Shown: piece after piece, positions 1 to 9,262 of the stretch
Numbering within the stretch: the stretch's first letter is position 1
How the letters are laid out: each line of letters opens with the position of its first letter
Origin: Mucilaginibacter aquaedulcis
GTDB taxonomy: Bacteria > Bacteroidota > Bacteroidia > Sphingobacteriales > Sphingobacteriaceae
Length of the DNA: 64,000 bases
Direction of reading: 5' to 3'
Assembly (NCBI RefSeq): GCF_030409325.1
Contig: NZ_JAUFPR010000004.1
Span: 977,548 to 1,041,547 of the forward strand
The notes under the pieces: model-generated
Databases searched by the model: none
The model's input: only the letters and a program-made list of their open reading frames with translations
Told to the model about the DNA's origin: nothing
Program-made: the position numbers and the translations under genes

Positions 1-32
1 ATTAAAAAACCGGCTTCTGCTTAACCGTACGG

Positions 33-1196
33 CTAAGTGTTTTCTTTTAGCCGCCAGCCATAATATAAAGCCCAGCTAATGAGTGCCGCCGCTACGAAAA
101 AGATGAAAGGTAAAGCAAGCAGTGCCGCCGCACTGGCCAGCAAAGGGCCTATGGTTTGCCCGATAGCCGCGTAAGATTGATTGATACCCATGATCTGTCC
201 GCGCTCCTTTTCATCCATCCGGTCGGCGATCACCGCATTTAACATGGGGTTCCGCAAACCGTTGAATAAGCCATAGATGCCAATACCCAGCGCGAAGCCA
301 AACAAACCAGCCACCATACCGCACCAAACCATCGCCGCCGCACAGATCAATGTGCTCACTAATAATACCCCGGCTTTGGCGGGCAACAGTTTACTGATCC
401 AGGGAACGAGCAACTGCATCAATATCCCGCTAACGCCGAATCCCGCATAAAACAGACCTGTTTGGACTGCTGATAGCTTGAATTGATCCGCGCAAACGGT
501 TTGAAAGCCGATCAGCATGGCGAATTGCGCTGTAGTCAGCAGGAAGCCCATAAATACCGAGGCGCCAATAGCCGGTTTTTTCAAAACGCTGACCAAAGCA
601 CCAAAATTGAAAAGCTTATTTTGCTTGTTCTCCTGCCGGGTTTTGTCCGAACTGGTTTCCTTTAAAAAGATCAGGGCCAGCACCATGCCCACCAAAGCCA
701 TTGCGGCTGCAAAAAAGAAAGGCACCCGGTCGCCCAATTTGCTGAGCAATCCGCCGATGGCAGGCCCGATCACGTAGCCAAACCCGAAGGCCGAACCCAA
801 TAACCCGAAATTCTTGGCGCGGTCTTTAGCCGATGACATATCCGACACCATGGCCTGCGCCACGGAGATATTGCCACCCGTGATCCCATCCAGGATACGC
901 GCGGCGAATAAAAGCAGGAGACTGTTAGCCAGCCCGAACAAGATAAAGGAAAGACAGCTGCCCAGCAGGCTAAACGCCAGTATCCATTTACGTCCGATCC
1001 GGTCCGACCAGGAACCTAGCACCGGGGTAGCGAAAAACTGGGCGATGGAAAAAGAGGCCGTCAGCAGGCCTATCGTTTCCTTATTGACCCCGAACTTTTT
1101 GCCGTAAGAAAGGATCAGCGGAATGATGATCCCGAAGCTCATGGAGTTGATCACCGCGATAAACAGCAGTACCCATAATACTTTATTAATTTTCAT
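33..1196 (-). CDS. MFS drug/metabolite exporter (TetA-like)
   Basis: This 387-aa protein is an inner-membrane major facilitator superfamily transporter, about the usual 12-helix length. The motif between helices 2 and 3 reads GSWSDRIGRK (MFS motif A), followed by an acidic/glycine-rich helix around RILDGITGG and a GPAIGGLL motif C typical of drug/proton antiporters. The N-terminus (MKINKVLWVLLFIAVINSMS) leads straight into helix 1. The family resembles TetA/multidrug exporters, but the substrate cannot be read from sequence. Its ATG overlaps the stop of the upstream small membrane protein by one base, so the two are probably co-transcribed. Confidence 0.9.
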   Translation of the reverse strand: MKINKVLWVLLFIAVINSMSFGIIIPLILSYGKKFGVNKETIGLLTASFSIAQFFATPVLGSWSDRIGRKWILAFSLLGSCLSFILFGLANSLLLLFAARILDGITGGNISVAQAMVSDMSSAKDRAKNFGLLGSAFGFGYVIGPAIGGLLSKLGDRVPFFFAAAMALVGMVLALIFLKETSSDKTRQENKQNKLFNFGALVSVLKKPAIGASVFMGFLLTTAQFAMLIGFQTVCADQFKLSAVQTGLFYAGFGVSGILMQLLVPWISKLLPAKAGVLLVSTLICAAAMVWCGMVAGLFGFALGIGIYGLFNGLRNPMLNAVIADRMDEKERGQIMGINQSYAAIGQTIGPLLASAAALLALPFIFFVAAALISWALYYGWRLKENT

Positions 1197-1600
1197 TAGG
1201 GCTGCGTTGGACTAACCGGCTTGATCGCCATCACGCTGTCAACGACGAACACACTCACGCCGCGCCAGGGCAGCGTATGCAGGTATTCTTTGTAATGCAG
1301 TTCCAGGTAAGCACCCGCATTTTTATTTAGGATATCCGCCACATGCGCATCGGTTACCGAAAACATAAATTCATTCGATTGGATGCTGCCCTGTACCGGC
1401 CTGCGGATACCGCTCTGGATGAGCCGCCCTTCATAGGTTTTGAACATATAGCCTTTATGGACAAAATAATTCATCGTCCCGGCTTTCGTGCCGTCACCAA
1501 ATACGAATTCATACCGGTAATAAAATATACCGGCCAATATAGCGATGACCACCAAACCGGCGATCAGAACGATCTTTTTCCATTTACTGCTTTGTTCCAT
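1196..1600 (-). CDS. Membrane-anchored hypothetical protein
   Basis: A 134-aa protein with a single N-terminal membrane segment (roughly residues 10-27, IVLIAGLVVIAILAGIFYY) and a soluble remainder, probably periplasmic. I do not recognise a family with a known function. It is translationally coupled to the downstream MFS exporter through a one-base stop/start overlap, which suggests an accessory role to transport or simple co-regulation. The remainder of the protein has no cysteines. Confidence 0.7.
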   Translation of the reverse strand: MEQSSKWKKIVLIAGLVVIAILAGIFYYRYEFVFGDGTKAGTMNYFVHKGYMFKTYEGRLIQSGIRRPVQGSIQSNEFMFSVTDAHVADILNKNAGAYLELHYKEYLHTLPWRGVSVFVVDSVMAIKPVSPTQP

Positions 1601-1733
1601 AATTTAGGAACAAAGCCAAGTCCATAATGTGAGGCTTATCCCGGTTTATATTTTATTTTAAATTAATTTATATTTAATTTATTTAATTCAAGATACGGGG
1701 CACCGTAATTGCAACCTTGACCGAAAGGCCATT

Positions 1734-2099
1734 ATGCATTTCAAAGGGATACCCCAAAAACAACACGTCTACGCCGACTATAGCTATGTACCCCTGGTAC
1801 TGGCCGCACCCGTATTAGCGGGATTCCGCGATAACAAGCCTGCCGCGTACCTCTGCCAAGGCTTTGCTTTATCTGCCTTAAGCTACAGTCTGTGTACAAA
1901 AGCGGAATGGGGCATCTGGAAACTGATCCCTTATCGTATTCATGCGTCGCTCGACCTGGCATCGGGGGTATTAGCCCTGGCCGTCAGCCAGGTGCCCGCC
2001 ATCAAAAAAGACAAACCAGCGATGCTTACTTTTTGGGCCATGGGCCTCACGGGCCTTATCGTCGGAAGCCTTTCACTCATCGCCGCCAAACCACACTAA
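1734..2099 (+). CDS. Small multi-pass membrane protein
   Basis: This 121-aa protein has about four hydrophobic stretches (LVLAAPVLAGF; a middle segment FALSALSYSL; ASGVLALAVS; LTGLIVGSLSLIAA). It resembles the short SPW/DUF-type integral membrane proteins common in soil Bacteroidota, but no specific family can be named. It heads a plus-strand run with a 50-aa protein and an alcohol dehydrogenase, with short gaps between them. Confidence 0.65.
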   Translation: MHFKGIPQKQHVYADYSYVPLVLAAPVLAGFRDNKPAAYLCQGFALSALSYSLCTKAEWGIWKLIPYRIHASLDLASGVLALAVSQVPAIKKDKPAMLTFWAMGLTGLIVGSLSLIAAKPH

Positions 2100-2111
2100 A
2101 AATTTAAGATC

Positions 2112-2264
2112 ATGAGCCATTTAAAAGGACAACGCGTGACTACACCCGACGGAAAGGGAGAAGTACTGGAAGCGACCGGCGACCAGGTCGAAGTTAAACT
2201 GGATAACGGCGAAACTAAAAAGTACCCGTCCGATGACATTGCCGATGACAGCAGTGCGGGCTGA
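2112..2264 (+). CDS. 50-aa small protein, SH3/KOW-like
   Basis: A short gene of 50 codons plus stop. The product starts MSHLKGQRVTTPDGKGEV and ends in a charged stretch rich in Asp. The spacing of G, V and K/E residues (GQRV, GKGEVLEA, DQVEVKLDNGETKKYP) is what one expects of a small five-stranded beta-barrel, but this is inference. It begins 12 bases after the preceding membrane-protein gene and lies 27 bases before the dehydrogenase, so it fits an operon of three or four genes. Confidence 0.6.
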   Translation: MSHLKGQRVTTPDGKGEVLEATGDQVEVKLDNGETKKYPSDDIADDSSAG

Positions 2265-2291
2265 TGATAAAACTACTCCTAAAAATAAAAT

Positions 2292-3431
2292 ATGTTAGCA
2301 ATGAACTACCGCGGTCCTTACCGCATTCGGACCGTGGATAAACCCATGCCGGAGATCCTGCATCCCGAGGATGCCATCATTCGCGTGACCCGCAGCTGCA
2401 TTTGCGGCTCGGACCTGCATTTATACCATGGGATGGTGCCCGACACGCGTGTCGGCTCCACTTTCGGCCATGAATTTACCGGCATTGTCGAAGAAGTCGG
2501 CCCGCTGGTGCAAAAACTGAAGGTCGGCGACCAGGTTTTGGTACCTTTCAATGTCGCCTGTGGCAAATGTAATTTTTGCAAGCAGGGACTTTTCGGGAAC
2601 TGCCATGAATCCAACCCGATGGCCACGGCTGTCGGCGGCATTTTCGGTTACTCGCATACGGCCGGCGGCTATGATGGCGGCCAGGCCGAATATGTGCGCG
2701 TACCCTATGCCGATGTGGGCCCTACGGTCATTCCGGCTGAAATGGACCCTGATGATGCTGTGCTCTTAACAGACGTAGTACCCACCGGTTACCAGGCCGC
2801 AGAGATGGGGGGCATCAAAGAAGGCGATACCGTCATAGTGTTTGGCGCAGGTCCGATCGGTATCATGGCCGCGCGTTGCGCCTGGTTCTTCGGGCCGGCA
2901 CGCGTCATCATCATCGACCATATCGACTACCGATTAGAATTCGCCCGGAATTACGCCAAATGCGAAGCTTATAATTTTAAAGAGATGGCTGACCCGGTCG
3001 TATTCCTGAAAAAACTTACCGACTGGTATGGAGCGGACGTTTGCATTGACTGCGTGGGTTGTGAAGCCGAAGGCAATACTTTGCAAACCTTCAGCGGCCG
3101 CGTTACTTTAATGCAGGCCGGTGCAGCCACCGCTTTTCAATGGGCCATTAATTCCGTAAAGAAAGGCGGTATTGTCTCGGTGGTTGGTGTTTACGGCCCC
3201 CCGTTCAATCTTGCGCCCATTGGAAATATTGTCAACAAAGGCATCACCATCCGCGCCAACCAGGCTTCGGTTAAACGCCTCCTGCCCAAACTGATCGACC
3301 ATGTGCTGTCGGGCAGGTTAAGCCCTAAAGAGTTAATTACCCACCGTGTTCCCTTAGCCGAAGTCGCAGACGCTTACCGCCTGTTCTCTTCCAAACTGGA
3401 TAACTGTATCAAAACCGTATTGATCCCATGA
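2292..3431 (+). CDS. Zinc-dependent alcohol dehydrogenase
   Basis: A 379-aa medium-chain dehydrogenase. The catalytic-zinc region reads CICGSDLHLYHG and GHEFTGIVEEVG; the structural-zinc lobe has the four-cysteine pattern CGKCNFCKQGLFGNC; the Rossmann motif is VFGAGPIGIMAA. The length and the insert between the zinc lobe and the Rossmann fold are like the glutathione-independent formaldehyde dehydrogenase / threonine dehydrogenase-like branch, so an NAD(P)-dependent alcohol or aldehyde oxidation is likely. The substrate is unknown. The next gene starts inside its stop codon (ATGA overlap). Confidence 0.9.
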   Translation: MLAMNYRGPYRIRTVDKPMPEILHPEDAIIRVTRSCICGSDLHLYHGMVPDTRVGSTFGHEFTGIVEEVGPLVQKLKVGDQVLVPFNVACGKCNFCKQGLFGNCHESNPMATAVGGIFGYSHTAGGYDGGQAEYVRVPYADVGPTVIPAEMDPDDAVLLTDVVPTGYQAAEMGGIKEGDTVIVFGAGPIGIMAARCAWFFGPARVIIIDHIDYRLEFARNYAKCEAYNFKEMADPVVFLKKLTDWYGADVCIDCVGCEAEGNTLQTFSGRVTLMQAGAATAFQWAINSVKKGGIVSVVGVYGPPFNLAPIGNIVNKGITIRANQASVKRLLPKLIDHVLSGRLSPKELITHRVPLAEVADAYRLFSSKLDNCIKTVLIP

Positions 3432-3910
3432 TAACGCAAAACGAAGACTATAAAAATATACCCGGCTGGGGCATGGATGCCGACCCGGAAAACGAACCGA
3501 CCTACCCGATGAAAAATTATACCGGGGATGATCATAGTCGGATCAATTACGAACGCGCCGAACATCAGCCACAGGACGTGGAGATCCTGATGTCCAATGA
3601 ACGGCCGGCGATGACCCGTGTTTTCGGTACTGCTGTACCGCCCTCGGGCTTGAGCGGCATGATCCGCCGCTATGCTTTCCAGCACAGCGAGGACCGTTAC
3701 CGGCATTGGATACCCCTGATCCTGGCTGACCGGGTCAACGTATTCGAAGGTCTTATAGCAGACATCGGCACCGGCCATTTACCCAACTTCATCAAAGAAC
3801 GCGGCCTGGCCATGGAATGGAAATACAACCGCACCGGCCTCCTTAAAAAGGCAGCTACAGCAGCGGTCATCGGCGTCGTATTAGTTGCCTGGATACGCAA
3901 AAAGAAATAA
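3428..3910 (+). CDS. Hypothetical protein with C-terminal membrane anchor
   Basis: This 160-aa protein overlaps the alcohol dehydrogenase by four bases (ATGA), so translation is coupled. The N-terminal two thirds are polar and Asp/Pro/Tyr-rich. The C-terminus is a tail anchor (about residues 140-156, TAAVIGVVLVAWI) followed by RKKK, consistent with a tail-anchored inner-membrane protein. I recognise no function. A hairpin terminator follows about 30 bases after its stop. Confidence 0.65.
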   Translation: MITQNEDYKNIPGWGMDADPENEPTYPMKNYTGDDHSRINYERAEHQPQDVEILMSNERPAMTRVFGTAVPPSGLSGMIRRYAFQHSEDRYRHWIPLILADRVNVFEGLIADIGTGHLPNFIKERGLAMEWKYNRTGLLKKAATAAVIGVVLVAWIRKKK

Positions 3911-3938
3911 AGAAAAAGGTTGAATAGTGTAGAGGTAG

Positions 3939-3969
3939 GGCCGTCCCGGTAAAATGGGCGGCCTTTTTT
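3939..3969 (+). terminator. Rho-independent terminator
   Basis: A GC-rich hairpin (GGCCGTCCC, loop of about 8 nt, GGGCGGCC, with one bulged T) is followed directly by six T residues. It lies between the plus-strand dehydrogenase operon and the convergent xthA gene, where a terminator is expected. Confidence 0.75.
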
Positions 3970-3971
3970 GT

Positions 3972-4748
3972 CTACAAGTCTGCTAGTTCGATCCACACCG
4001 GCGCATGGTCGCTGGAATGATCCCAGCCGCGAACATGCTTATCGACGGCAGCCGATGCCAGCCGGCAAAGCAAAACGTCATTCAGCAGAAAATGATCTAA
4101 CCGCAGACCCGCATCCCGGCCATAAGCATTCCGCAAATAATCCCAAAAAGTATAAATCCTTTCGTCAGGGTACAATTTACGGATGGCGTCTGTCCAGCCC
4201 GACTTGACCAACGCCCGCCACAGCTTGCGAGCCTCCGGTCTGAACAAAGCATTTTCGACATACTTTTCTGGTTTATACGTATCCAGTTCCGTCGGCATGA
4301 TGTTATAATCACCGATCAAGGCCACCGGTAAACCAAAGCTCAATAATTTATCCGCATGCGCCTGCAGCCGTTTGATACAGCGCAGCTTATAATCAAATTT
4401 TGGCCCCGGGAAAGGATTACCGTTCGGCAAATACAAACAACCGATAACGACGCCGTTAATAAACGCTTCGATATACCGACTGTGCAGATCTTCATCCTCG
4501 CCATCCAAACCGCGACGGGTTTCCTGAATTTCTCCGTATCGGGAAAGGATCGCCACCCCGTTCCAGCTTTTTTGGCCCTGCCAGATCGCATGATAATCCG
4601 CGTCTAATAAAGTCCGTTTCGGGAACTTATGTTCCTCGCATTTCAATTCCTGCAAACACACCACGTCCGGCCTGGCATCCGCCAGCCAGCGCAGCAGGTT
4701 GTCGATGCGGCCATTGATACCGTTAATATTATAGGTTGCGATCTTCAC
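3972..4748 (-). CDS. xthA: Exodeoxyribonuclease III (AP endonuclease)
   Basis: A 258-aa EEP-family nuclease that incises abasic sites and trims 3' ends in base-excision repair. Family motifs are visible: KIATYNINGI at the start, VVCLQELKCEE (metal-binding Glu), IGDYNIMP, and RLDHFLLN and SSDHAPVW at the C-terminal active site. The open frame extends 57 codons further upstream, but that extension is rich in Cys/Arg and overlaps the upstream DUF2630 gene, so I choose the GTG at 4748, directly before KIATYN, as the start. It is the last gene of a minus-strand run behind phosphoketolase. Confidence 0.9.
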   Translation of the reverse strand: MKIATYNINGINGRIDNLLRWLADARPDVVCLQELKCEEHKFPKRTLLDADYHAIWQGQKSWNGVAILSRYGEIQETRRGLDGEDEDLHSRYIEAFINGVVIGCLYLPNGNPFPGPKFDYKLRCIKRLQAHADKLLSFGLPVALIGDYNIMPTELDTYKPEKYVENALFRPEARKLWRALVKSGWTDAIRKLYPDERIYTFWDYLRNAYGRDAGLRLDHFLLNDVLLCRLASAAVDKHVRGWDHSSDHAPVWIELADL

Positions 4749-4764
4749 CCGATGATAACACCAG

Positions 4765-5010
4765 TTATCCTTTGTAGTTTTCAATCGTTTCGCCGGAACG
4801 CATCTTCGCCCGTTCGGGATCATCACCCGCATCCCGGAATGCCCGGCGCTGGCGCAGCAAATCCCAGTACTGGTCCAGTTCGGACTGCACCGCATGCAGC
4901 GTTTTGATATCATCCTCACTCAAGTCCGGGTTGCCATACAGGTCTTCTTCCTTTTCGGTCAGCTGTTTAATGTGGTCCAGTACAGACTGGTCTTTGGTGT
5001 TTTCTTCCAT
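4765..5010 (-). CDS. DUF2630 family small protein
   Basis: An 81-aa, highly charged, mostly helical protein. The sequence features (LDHIKQLTEKEEDLY near the start, LHAVQSELDQYWDLLRQRR in the middle, then DDPERAKMRSGETIENY) match the DUF2630 family found in actinobacteria and soil Bacteroidota. Molecular function is unknown. It sits between xfp and xthA with gaps of about 15 bases on both sides, so it is probably in the same transcript. Confidence 0.8.
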   Translation of the reverse strand: MEENTKDQSVLDHIKQLTEKEEDLYGNPDLSEDDIKTLHAVQSELDQYWDLLRQRRAFRDAGDDPERAKMRSGETIENYKG

Positions 5011-5025
5011 GATCGTATATTTTAA

Positions 5026-7416
5026 TTAGTCATTTTTCCATTGCCAGTCCAGAATCTCCGGCATATCTTTTCCGTTCGCGCCGATATAATGTTTATGCTC
5101 GATCAGCTTGTCCAGCAATTGTTGCTTCAGGTGGACACCCTTGCTGCCTGTTTGGGGCAAGCGGTCGATGACATCCATGACCAGGTGGAAACGATCCATC
5201 TCGTTGAGTACGGTCATGTCAAACGAGGTGGTGATCGTACCTTCCTCTTTGTAACCCCTGACGTGCATGTAAGCATTATTCGCGCGGTTATAGGTCAAAC
5301 GGTGCACTAACCAGGGATAACCGTGAAACGCAAAGATCACCGGCTTGTCCATCGTGAACAGTTCATTATAAGCGTCGTCTGACAAGCCGTGGCTATGCTC
5401 ACTGCTTTTTTGAAGCTTAAATAGATCCACGACATTAATTACCCTGACCTTGAGTTCCGGCAAATGTTCCCTTAAGATCGACACCGCCGCCAAAGTTTCA
5501 AGGGTAGGTACATCACCGCTGCAGGCCATTACTACATCAGGTTCCAATTCCTGCTCATTACTCGCGAAATCCCAGATTCCGATACCACGTGTACAATGGT
5601 TGACCGCCTGTTCCATCGTCAGCCATTGGGGCGCAGGGTGTTTACCTGCGACGATCACATTCACGTATTGCACACTGCGCAGGCAATGATCCATCACTGA
5701 TAATAAACAATTGGCATCCGGCGGTAAATAGACCCGCACGATGGTTGCTTTCTTATTCACCACATGATCAATAAAGCCTGGGTCCTGGTGCGTAAAACCG
5801 TTATGGTCCTGCCGCCAAACGGTAGAGGTCAGCAAAATATTTAGCGAGGCAATGTTTCGTCTCCAGGGTAATTCCGAACTGGCCTTTAACCATTTCGCGT
5901 GCTGGTTAAACATCGAATCGACAATATGGATAAAGGCTTCATAGCAATTGAACAGACCGTGTCGGCCGGTTAAGAGATAACCTTCCAGCCAGCCCTCGCA
6001 CTGGTGTTCGCTCAGCATTTCCATCACCCGGCCATCGGCGGCCTGGAACTCGTCTGTATTCACGACCGGTCCTTCCCATTGGCGGTTCGTCGCTTCAAAG
6101 ATCACATCGAACCTATTGGAAACCGTTTCATCCGGCCCAAAAATGCGGAAGTTCCGTTCCTGGTCATTGGCTTTAATAATGTCCCGCAGAAAGCGGCCCG
6201 AGACGTAGGTGTCACCTTCACCCGCACAACCGGGCGCGGCTACTTCCGTCGCATAAGCCCGGAAGTCCGGTAAATGCAGTTGCTGGAGCAATTGCCCGCC
6301 ATTGGCATGCGGGTTGGCACCCATACGGCATTTGCCCTGTGGGGCGAGTTCCTGGAGTTCGCTACGTAAGGTGCCGTTTTCGTCAAACAGCTCTTCCGGG
6401 TGATAGCTTTTCATCCAGTCTTCCAGCAGTTGCAGGTGTTCCGGCGGTGCCGATGCGGAAACCGCGAGCGGGATCTGGTGCGCACGGAAGTTGCCTTCTA
6501 TTTTAAACCCGTCTACTTCTTTTGGCCCGGTCCAGCCTTTTGGCGAGCGCAGCACGATCATCGGCCAGCGCGCTCTTTCGGTCAGGCCGTTCGCTTTCGC
6601 ATCGCATTTGATCTGGTGGATCTGGGTGATAACCTTTTCTAAGGTATTCGCCATGGCTTCATGCATCAGCATTGGGTCGTCGCCTTCCACGAAATAAGGT
6701 GTCCAGCCATATCCCATAAATAACTGTTCCAGTTCTTCATGAGTGATCCGCGCCAGAACCGTAGGATTAGAGATCTTATAGCCATTCAAATGCAGAATAG
6801 GCAGCACCACACCATCAGTTAACGGGTTCAGGAATTTATTGGAATGCCAAGCCGTAGCCAGCGGGCCCGTCTCGGCCTCGCCGTCACCCACCACGCAGGC
6901 CGCGATCAGTTCGGGGTTATCCAGCACTGCCCCAAAAGCGTGGCTTAATGAATACCCCAGTTCCCCGCCTTCATGGATAGAACCGGGTGTCTGGGGCGAA
7001 GCATGGCTGGAGATCCCGCCTGGATAAGAAAACTGCGTAAACAATTTCTGCAAGCCTTCCTCATCCTGCGAAATATCCGGGTAAACTTCACTGTAGGTTC
7101 CTTCCAGGTAAGTGGAGGCTACTACCGCCGGCCCGCCATGGCCAGGCCCGGAGATGTAAATCATGTCCAGGTCAAAGCGCTTGATCACCCGGTTCAGGTG
7201 GGTATAAATAAAGTTCTGTCCGGGCGTCGTTCCCCAGTGGCCCAGCAGCATGGCTTTGACATGCTCCAGCAGCAGCGGTTTTTTGAGCAAAGGATTATGC
7301 CGCAGGTAGAGCTGCCCGACCGACAGGTAGTTAGCCGCGCGCCAGTAAGCATCTATTTTTTGCAAAAGCTCATCCGTTAGGGTATCCTGTTCAGGGTTAA
7401 TCAATACAGTTTCCAT
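5026..7416 (-). CDS. xfp: Xylulose-5-phosphate/fructose-6-phosphate phosphoketolase
   Basis: A 796-aa thiamine-diphosphate enzyme of full family length. It splits xylulose-5-P and/or fructose-6-P into acetyl phosphate plus an aldose phosphate. Two signatures are present: EGGELGYSLSHAFGA and GDGEAETGPLA (ThDP/Mg binding); GHGGPA and the C-terminal domain (VFAFHGYPWLVHRLTY) also fit. The acetate kinase gene ends only six bases upstream, so acetyl phosphate produced here would be converted to acetate and ATP. This makes a compact bifid-shunt branch, useful under low-oxygen or overflow conditions. Dual substrate use cannot be decided from the sequence. Confidence 0.95.
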   Translation of the reverse strand: METVLINPEQDTLTDELLQKIDAYWRAANYLSVGQLYLRHNPLLKKPLLLEHVKAMLLGHWGTTPGQNFIYTHLNRVIKRFDLDMIYISGPGHGGPAVVASTYLEGTYSEVYPDISQDEEGLQKLFTQFSYPGGISSHASPQTPGSIHEGGELGYSLSHAFGAVLDNPELIAACVVGDGEAETGPLATAWHSNKFLNPLTDGVVLPILHLNGYKISNPTVLARITHEELEQLFMGYGWTPYFVEGDDPMLMHEAMANTLEKVITQIHQIKCDAKANGLTERARWPMIVLRSPKGWTGPKEVDGFKIEGNFRAHQIPLAVSASAPPEHLQLLEDWMKSYHPEELFDENGTLRSELQELAPQGKCRMGANPHANGGQLLQQLHLPDFRAYATEVAAPGCAGEGDTYVSGRFLRDIIKANDQERNFRIFGPDETVSNRFDVIFEATNRQWEGPVVNTDEFQAADGRVMEMLSEHQCEGWLEGYLLTGRHGLFNCYEAFIHIVDSMFNQHAKWLKASSELPWRRNIASLNILLTSTVWRQDHNGFTHQDPGFIDHVVNKKATIVRVYLPPDANCLLSVMDHCLRSVQYVNVIVAGKHPAPQWLTMEQAVNHCTRGIGIWDFASNEQELEPDVVMACSGDVPTLETLAAVSILREHLPELKVRVINVVDLFKLQKSSEHSHGLSDDAYNELFTMDKPVIFAFHGYPWLVHRLTYNRANNAYMHVRGYKEEGTITTSFDMTVLNEMDRFHLVMDVIDRLPQTGSKGVHLKQQLLDKLIEHKHYIGANGKDMPEILDWQWKND

Positions 7417-7422
7417 ATCTTT

Positions 7423-8526
7423 TTATTTATTATCGTTTGGTATAACCCGCGTAATTAAGCGGGCCATCATTAAGGCTTCGTTGGTGGGTATCACATAGAC
7501 TCGGGTCTTGCCGGTTGAAATAACTTCGGCGTTAATTAAATTCTGGCGGCTATCCAGTTCGATGCCCAGGAAGCCCAGCTTGCGGCAGATCTGGCCGCGG
7601 ACTTCCGGTAGGTGTTCGCCGATGCCGCCGGAAAAGACAAGCGTGTCGATGCCGCCCATTGCTGCGGCATAAGCCCCGATATATTTGCTGACTTGGTAAC
7701 AAAACAAGTTGATCGCATCAGCGGCCCGGTCATCCTGCTCCCGGATCTTTAGCAGCTCTTTGATATCCGGACTGGTTCCTGAAACCGACAGCAGGCCAGA
7801 TTCATGGTTGACCAGGTGGTTGAATTGTTCACTATCTGATTTGACTTGCCGGAAGAGGTAGGCGGCTACGCCGGGGTCCATATCACCGCAGCGCGTACTC
7901 ATGACCAATCCCGCACCCGGTGTAAAACCCATGCTGGTATCCATGCTCTTCCCGTTTTGGATGGCTGCCACACTGGCGCCGCTGCCCAGGTGAGCTATTA
8001 CCACATTTTCATGTGGGATAGCTGTACTGACCTGTTCCAGATATTCGCACAAGTATTGATAAGAAAGACCATGGAACCCGTACCTGCGTAAGCCCAGCTG
8101 GCGATATTTGTCGGGGATAGCAATGGTTGTAGCCACCGCCGGCATCGTCTGATGAAACATCGTATCAAAGCAGGCCATTTGTTTAACTTCGTGAAATGCG
8201 GCAACAAATTCTTCGATCAGTTTAATTTCAGCGGGCATATGTTCCGGATCATAACTGACATAGGTTTTGAGTTCCGCAATGAGTGCCGGTGTGATCATTT
8301 CTGGCTGCGTATGTGCCATGCCATGGACAACCCGGTGCGCGATGGCGGAAAGCTGACCGATACCGGGCTGCTGCCGCAACCAGTCTATCAGATCCTGGTC
8401 TGCCGGCAGATCGGCCGTGTTCCCGGAAAAGAGCAAAGTTTCTTCGGCTCCCAACTGATAAAGCGCGAACTTCACGCTGGACGAACCGGCATTGATGGCT
8501 AAAACAAAATTTTGAGTGTCCCGCAT
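7423..8526 (-). CDS. ackA: Acetate kinase
   Basis: A 367-aa enzyme of the ASKHA fold, converting acetyl phosphate and ADP to acetate and ATP in the cytosol. Motifs: LAINAGSSSVKFALY at the N-terminus, RRYGFHGLSYQYL, HLGSGASVAAI, GLVMSTRCGDMDPG and LVFSGGIGEH. The frame is open for 29 codons upstream, but those residues are not family-like. The ATG at 8526 places the conserved phosphate-binding strand about 10 residues from the start, as in other acetate kinases. It is directly followed by xfp. Confidence 0.94.
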   Translation of the reverse strand: MRDTQNFVLAINAGSSSVKFALYQLGAEETLLFSGNTADLPADQDLIDWLRQQPGIGQLSAIAHRVVHGMAHTQPEMITPALIAELKTYVSYDPEHMPAEIKLIEEFVAAFHEVKQMACFDTMFHQTMPAVATTIAIPDKYRQLGLRRYGFHGLSYQYLCEYLEQVSTAIPHENVVIAHLGSGASVAAIQNGKSMDTSMGFTPGAGLVMSTRCGDMDPGVAAYLFRQVKSDSEQFNHLVNHESGLLSVSGTSPDIKELLKIREQDDRAADAINLFCYQVSKYIGAYAAAMGGIDTLVFSGGIGEHLPEVRGQICRKLGFLGIELDSRQNLINAEVISTGKTRVYVIPTNEALMMARLITRVIPNDNK

Positions 8527-8654
8527 GATCAGTTTTTTACGGGCTGGTGGGGTGGTGATCCAATCCCCGGACCGGTTAGCGGGGAAAAGGTAGTGTAATA
8601 TGTAATTGAACAAGCACTCAAACCGTTTTATGTTTGAGCAAAGACGAACTATAC

Positions 8655-9029
8655 TTAGGCGCCAGCCTTTCCGATCAGCTCAGCTACCAAGCCGGTCAGT
8701 CTGGCCACATCAAAAGGCTTGCACAAAAAACCGTCCGCACCACAAGCCTTACAGATGAGGTTCAGGTCGCATTCGGCCGACAAAAGGATAACCGGCAGGT
8801 CATGGGTAGCGGCAACCGATTTCAAGAGCAGACAGACCGCATCCCCGTTCTTTAACGCGCCTTTAAGCTGGACATCCATTAAGATCAGGTCCGGGAAAGG
8901 CTCGGCCATATCCCCCGCGGCATCACCGTTCTCTGAAAGTTCGACCTCGTAGCCTTCTTCCACAAAAATGTAGTAAAGAACCGCTTGAATATCCAGATCA
9001 TCTTCAATGATCAATAATTTTTTGGGCAT
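8655..9029 (-). CDS. Single-domain response regulator
   Basis: A 124-aa stand-alone receiver domain with no output domain. Acidic pair at IIEDD (residues 9-11), phospho-acceptor Asp52 in LILMDVQL, Ser in VILLSAE and Lys in FLCKPFD are all present, so it is probably phosphorylatable. The start at 9029 (MPKKLLIIEDD) is preferred over an 18-codon extension. It lies upstream of ackA/xfp on the same strand but about 130 bases away, so co-transcription is uncertain. No histidine kinase is adjacent. Confidence 0.85.
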   Translation of the reverse strand: MPKKLLIIEDDLDIQAVLYYIFVEEGYEVELSENGDAAGDMAEPFPDLILMDVQLKGALKNGDAVCLLLKSVAATHDLPVILLSAECDLNLICKACGADGFLCKPFDVARLTGLVAELIGKAGA

Positions 9030-9262
9030 AATCGGGTATGGGTAAGCACTACTGCAATAAACCGCCCGTGATCGGCCGGCCAAGCCTTTTAATCCTTAAC
9101 ACGCTGCTTTGCACCACAATAGAAATCAAGCGTAATTTGGAGTCAGTCAATGCGCCGCTGTTATTAAGCCACAGCCGACACTTTGTTTTCATAAGTAGTC
9201 GTTTTAGGAAATATACCTTGCCCTATATAAAACTTAATTAACACCCAACGCTTGTATAGTCT

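Noticed and set aside
4749..4919. 57-codon N-terminal extension of exonuclease III
   Set aside because: Not family-like and overlaps the DUF2630 gene; GTG at 4748 fits the conserved N-terminus.
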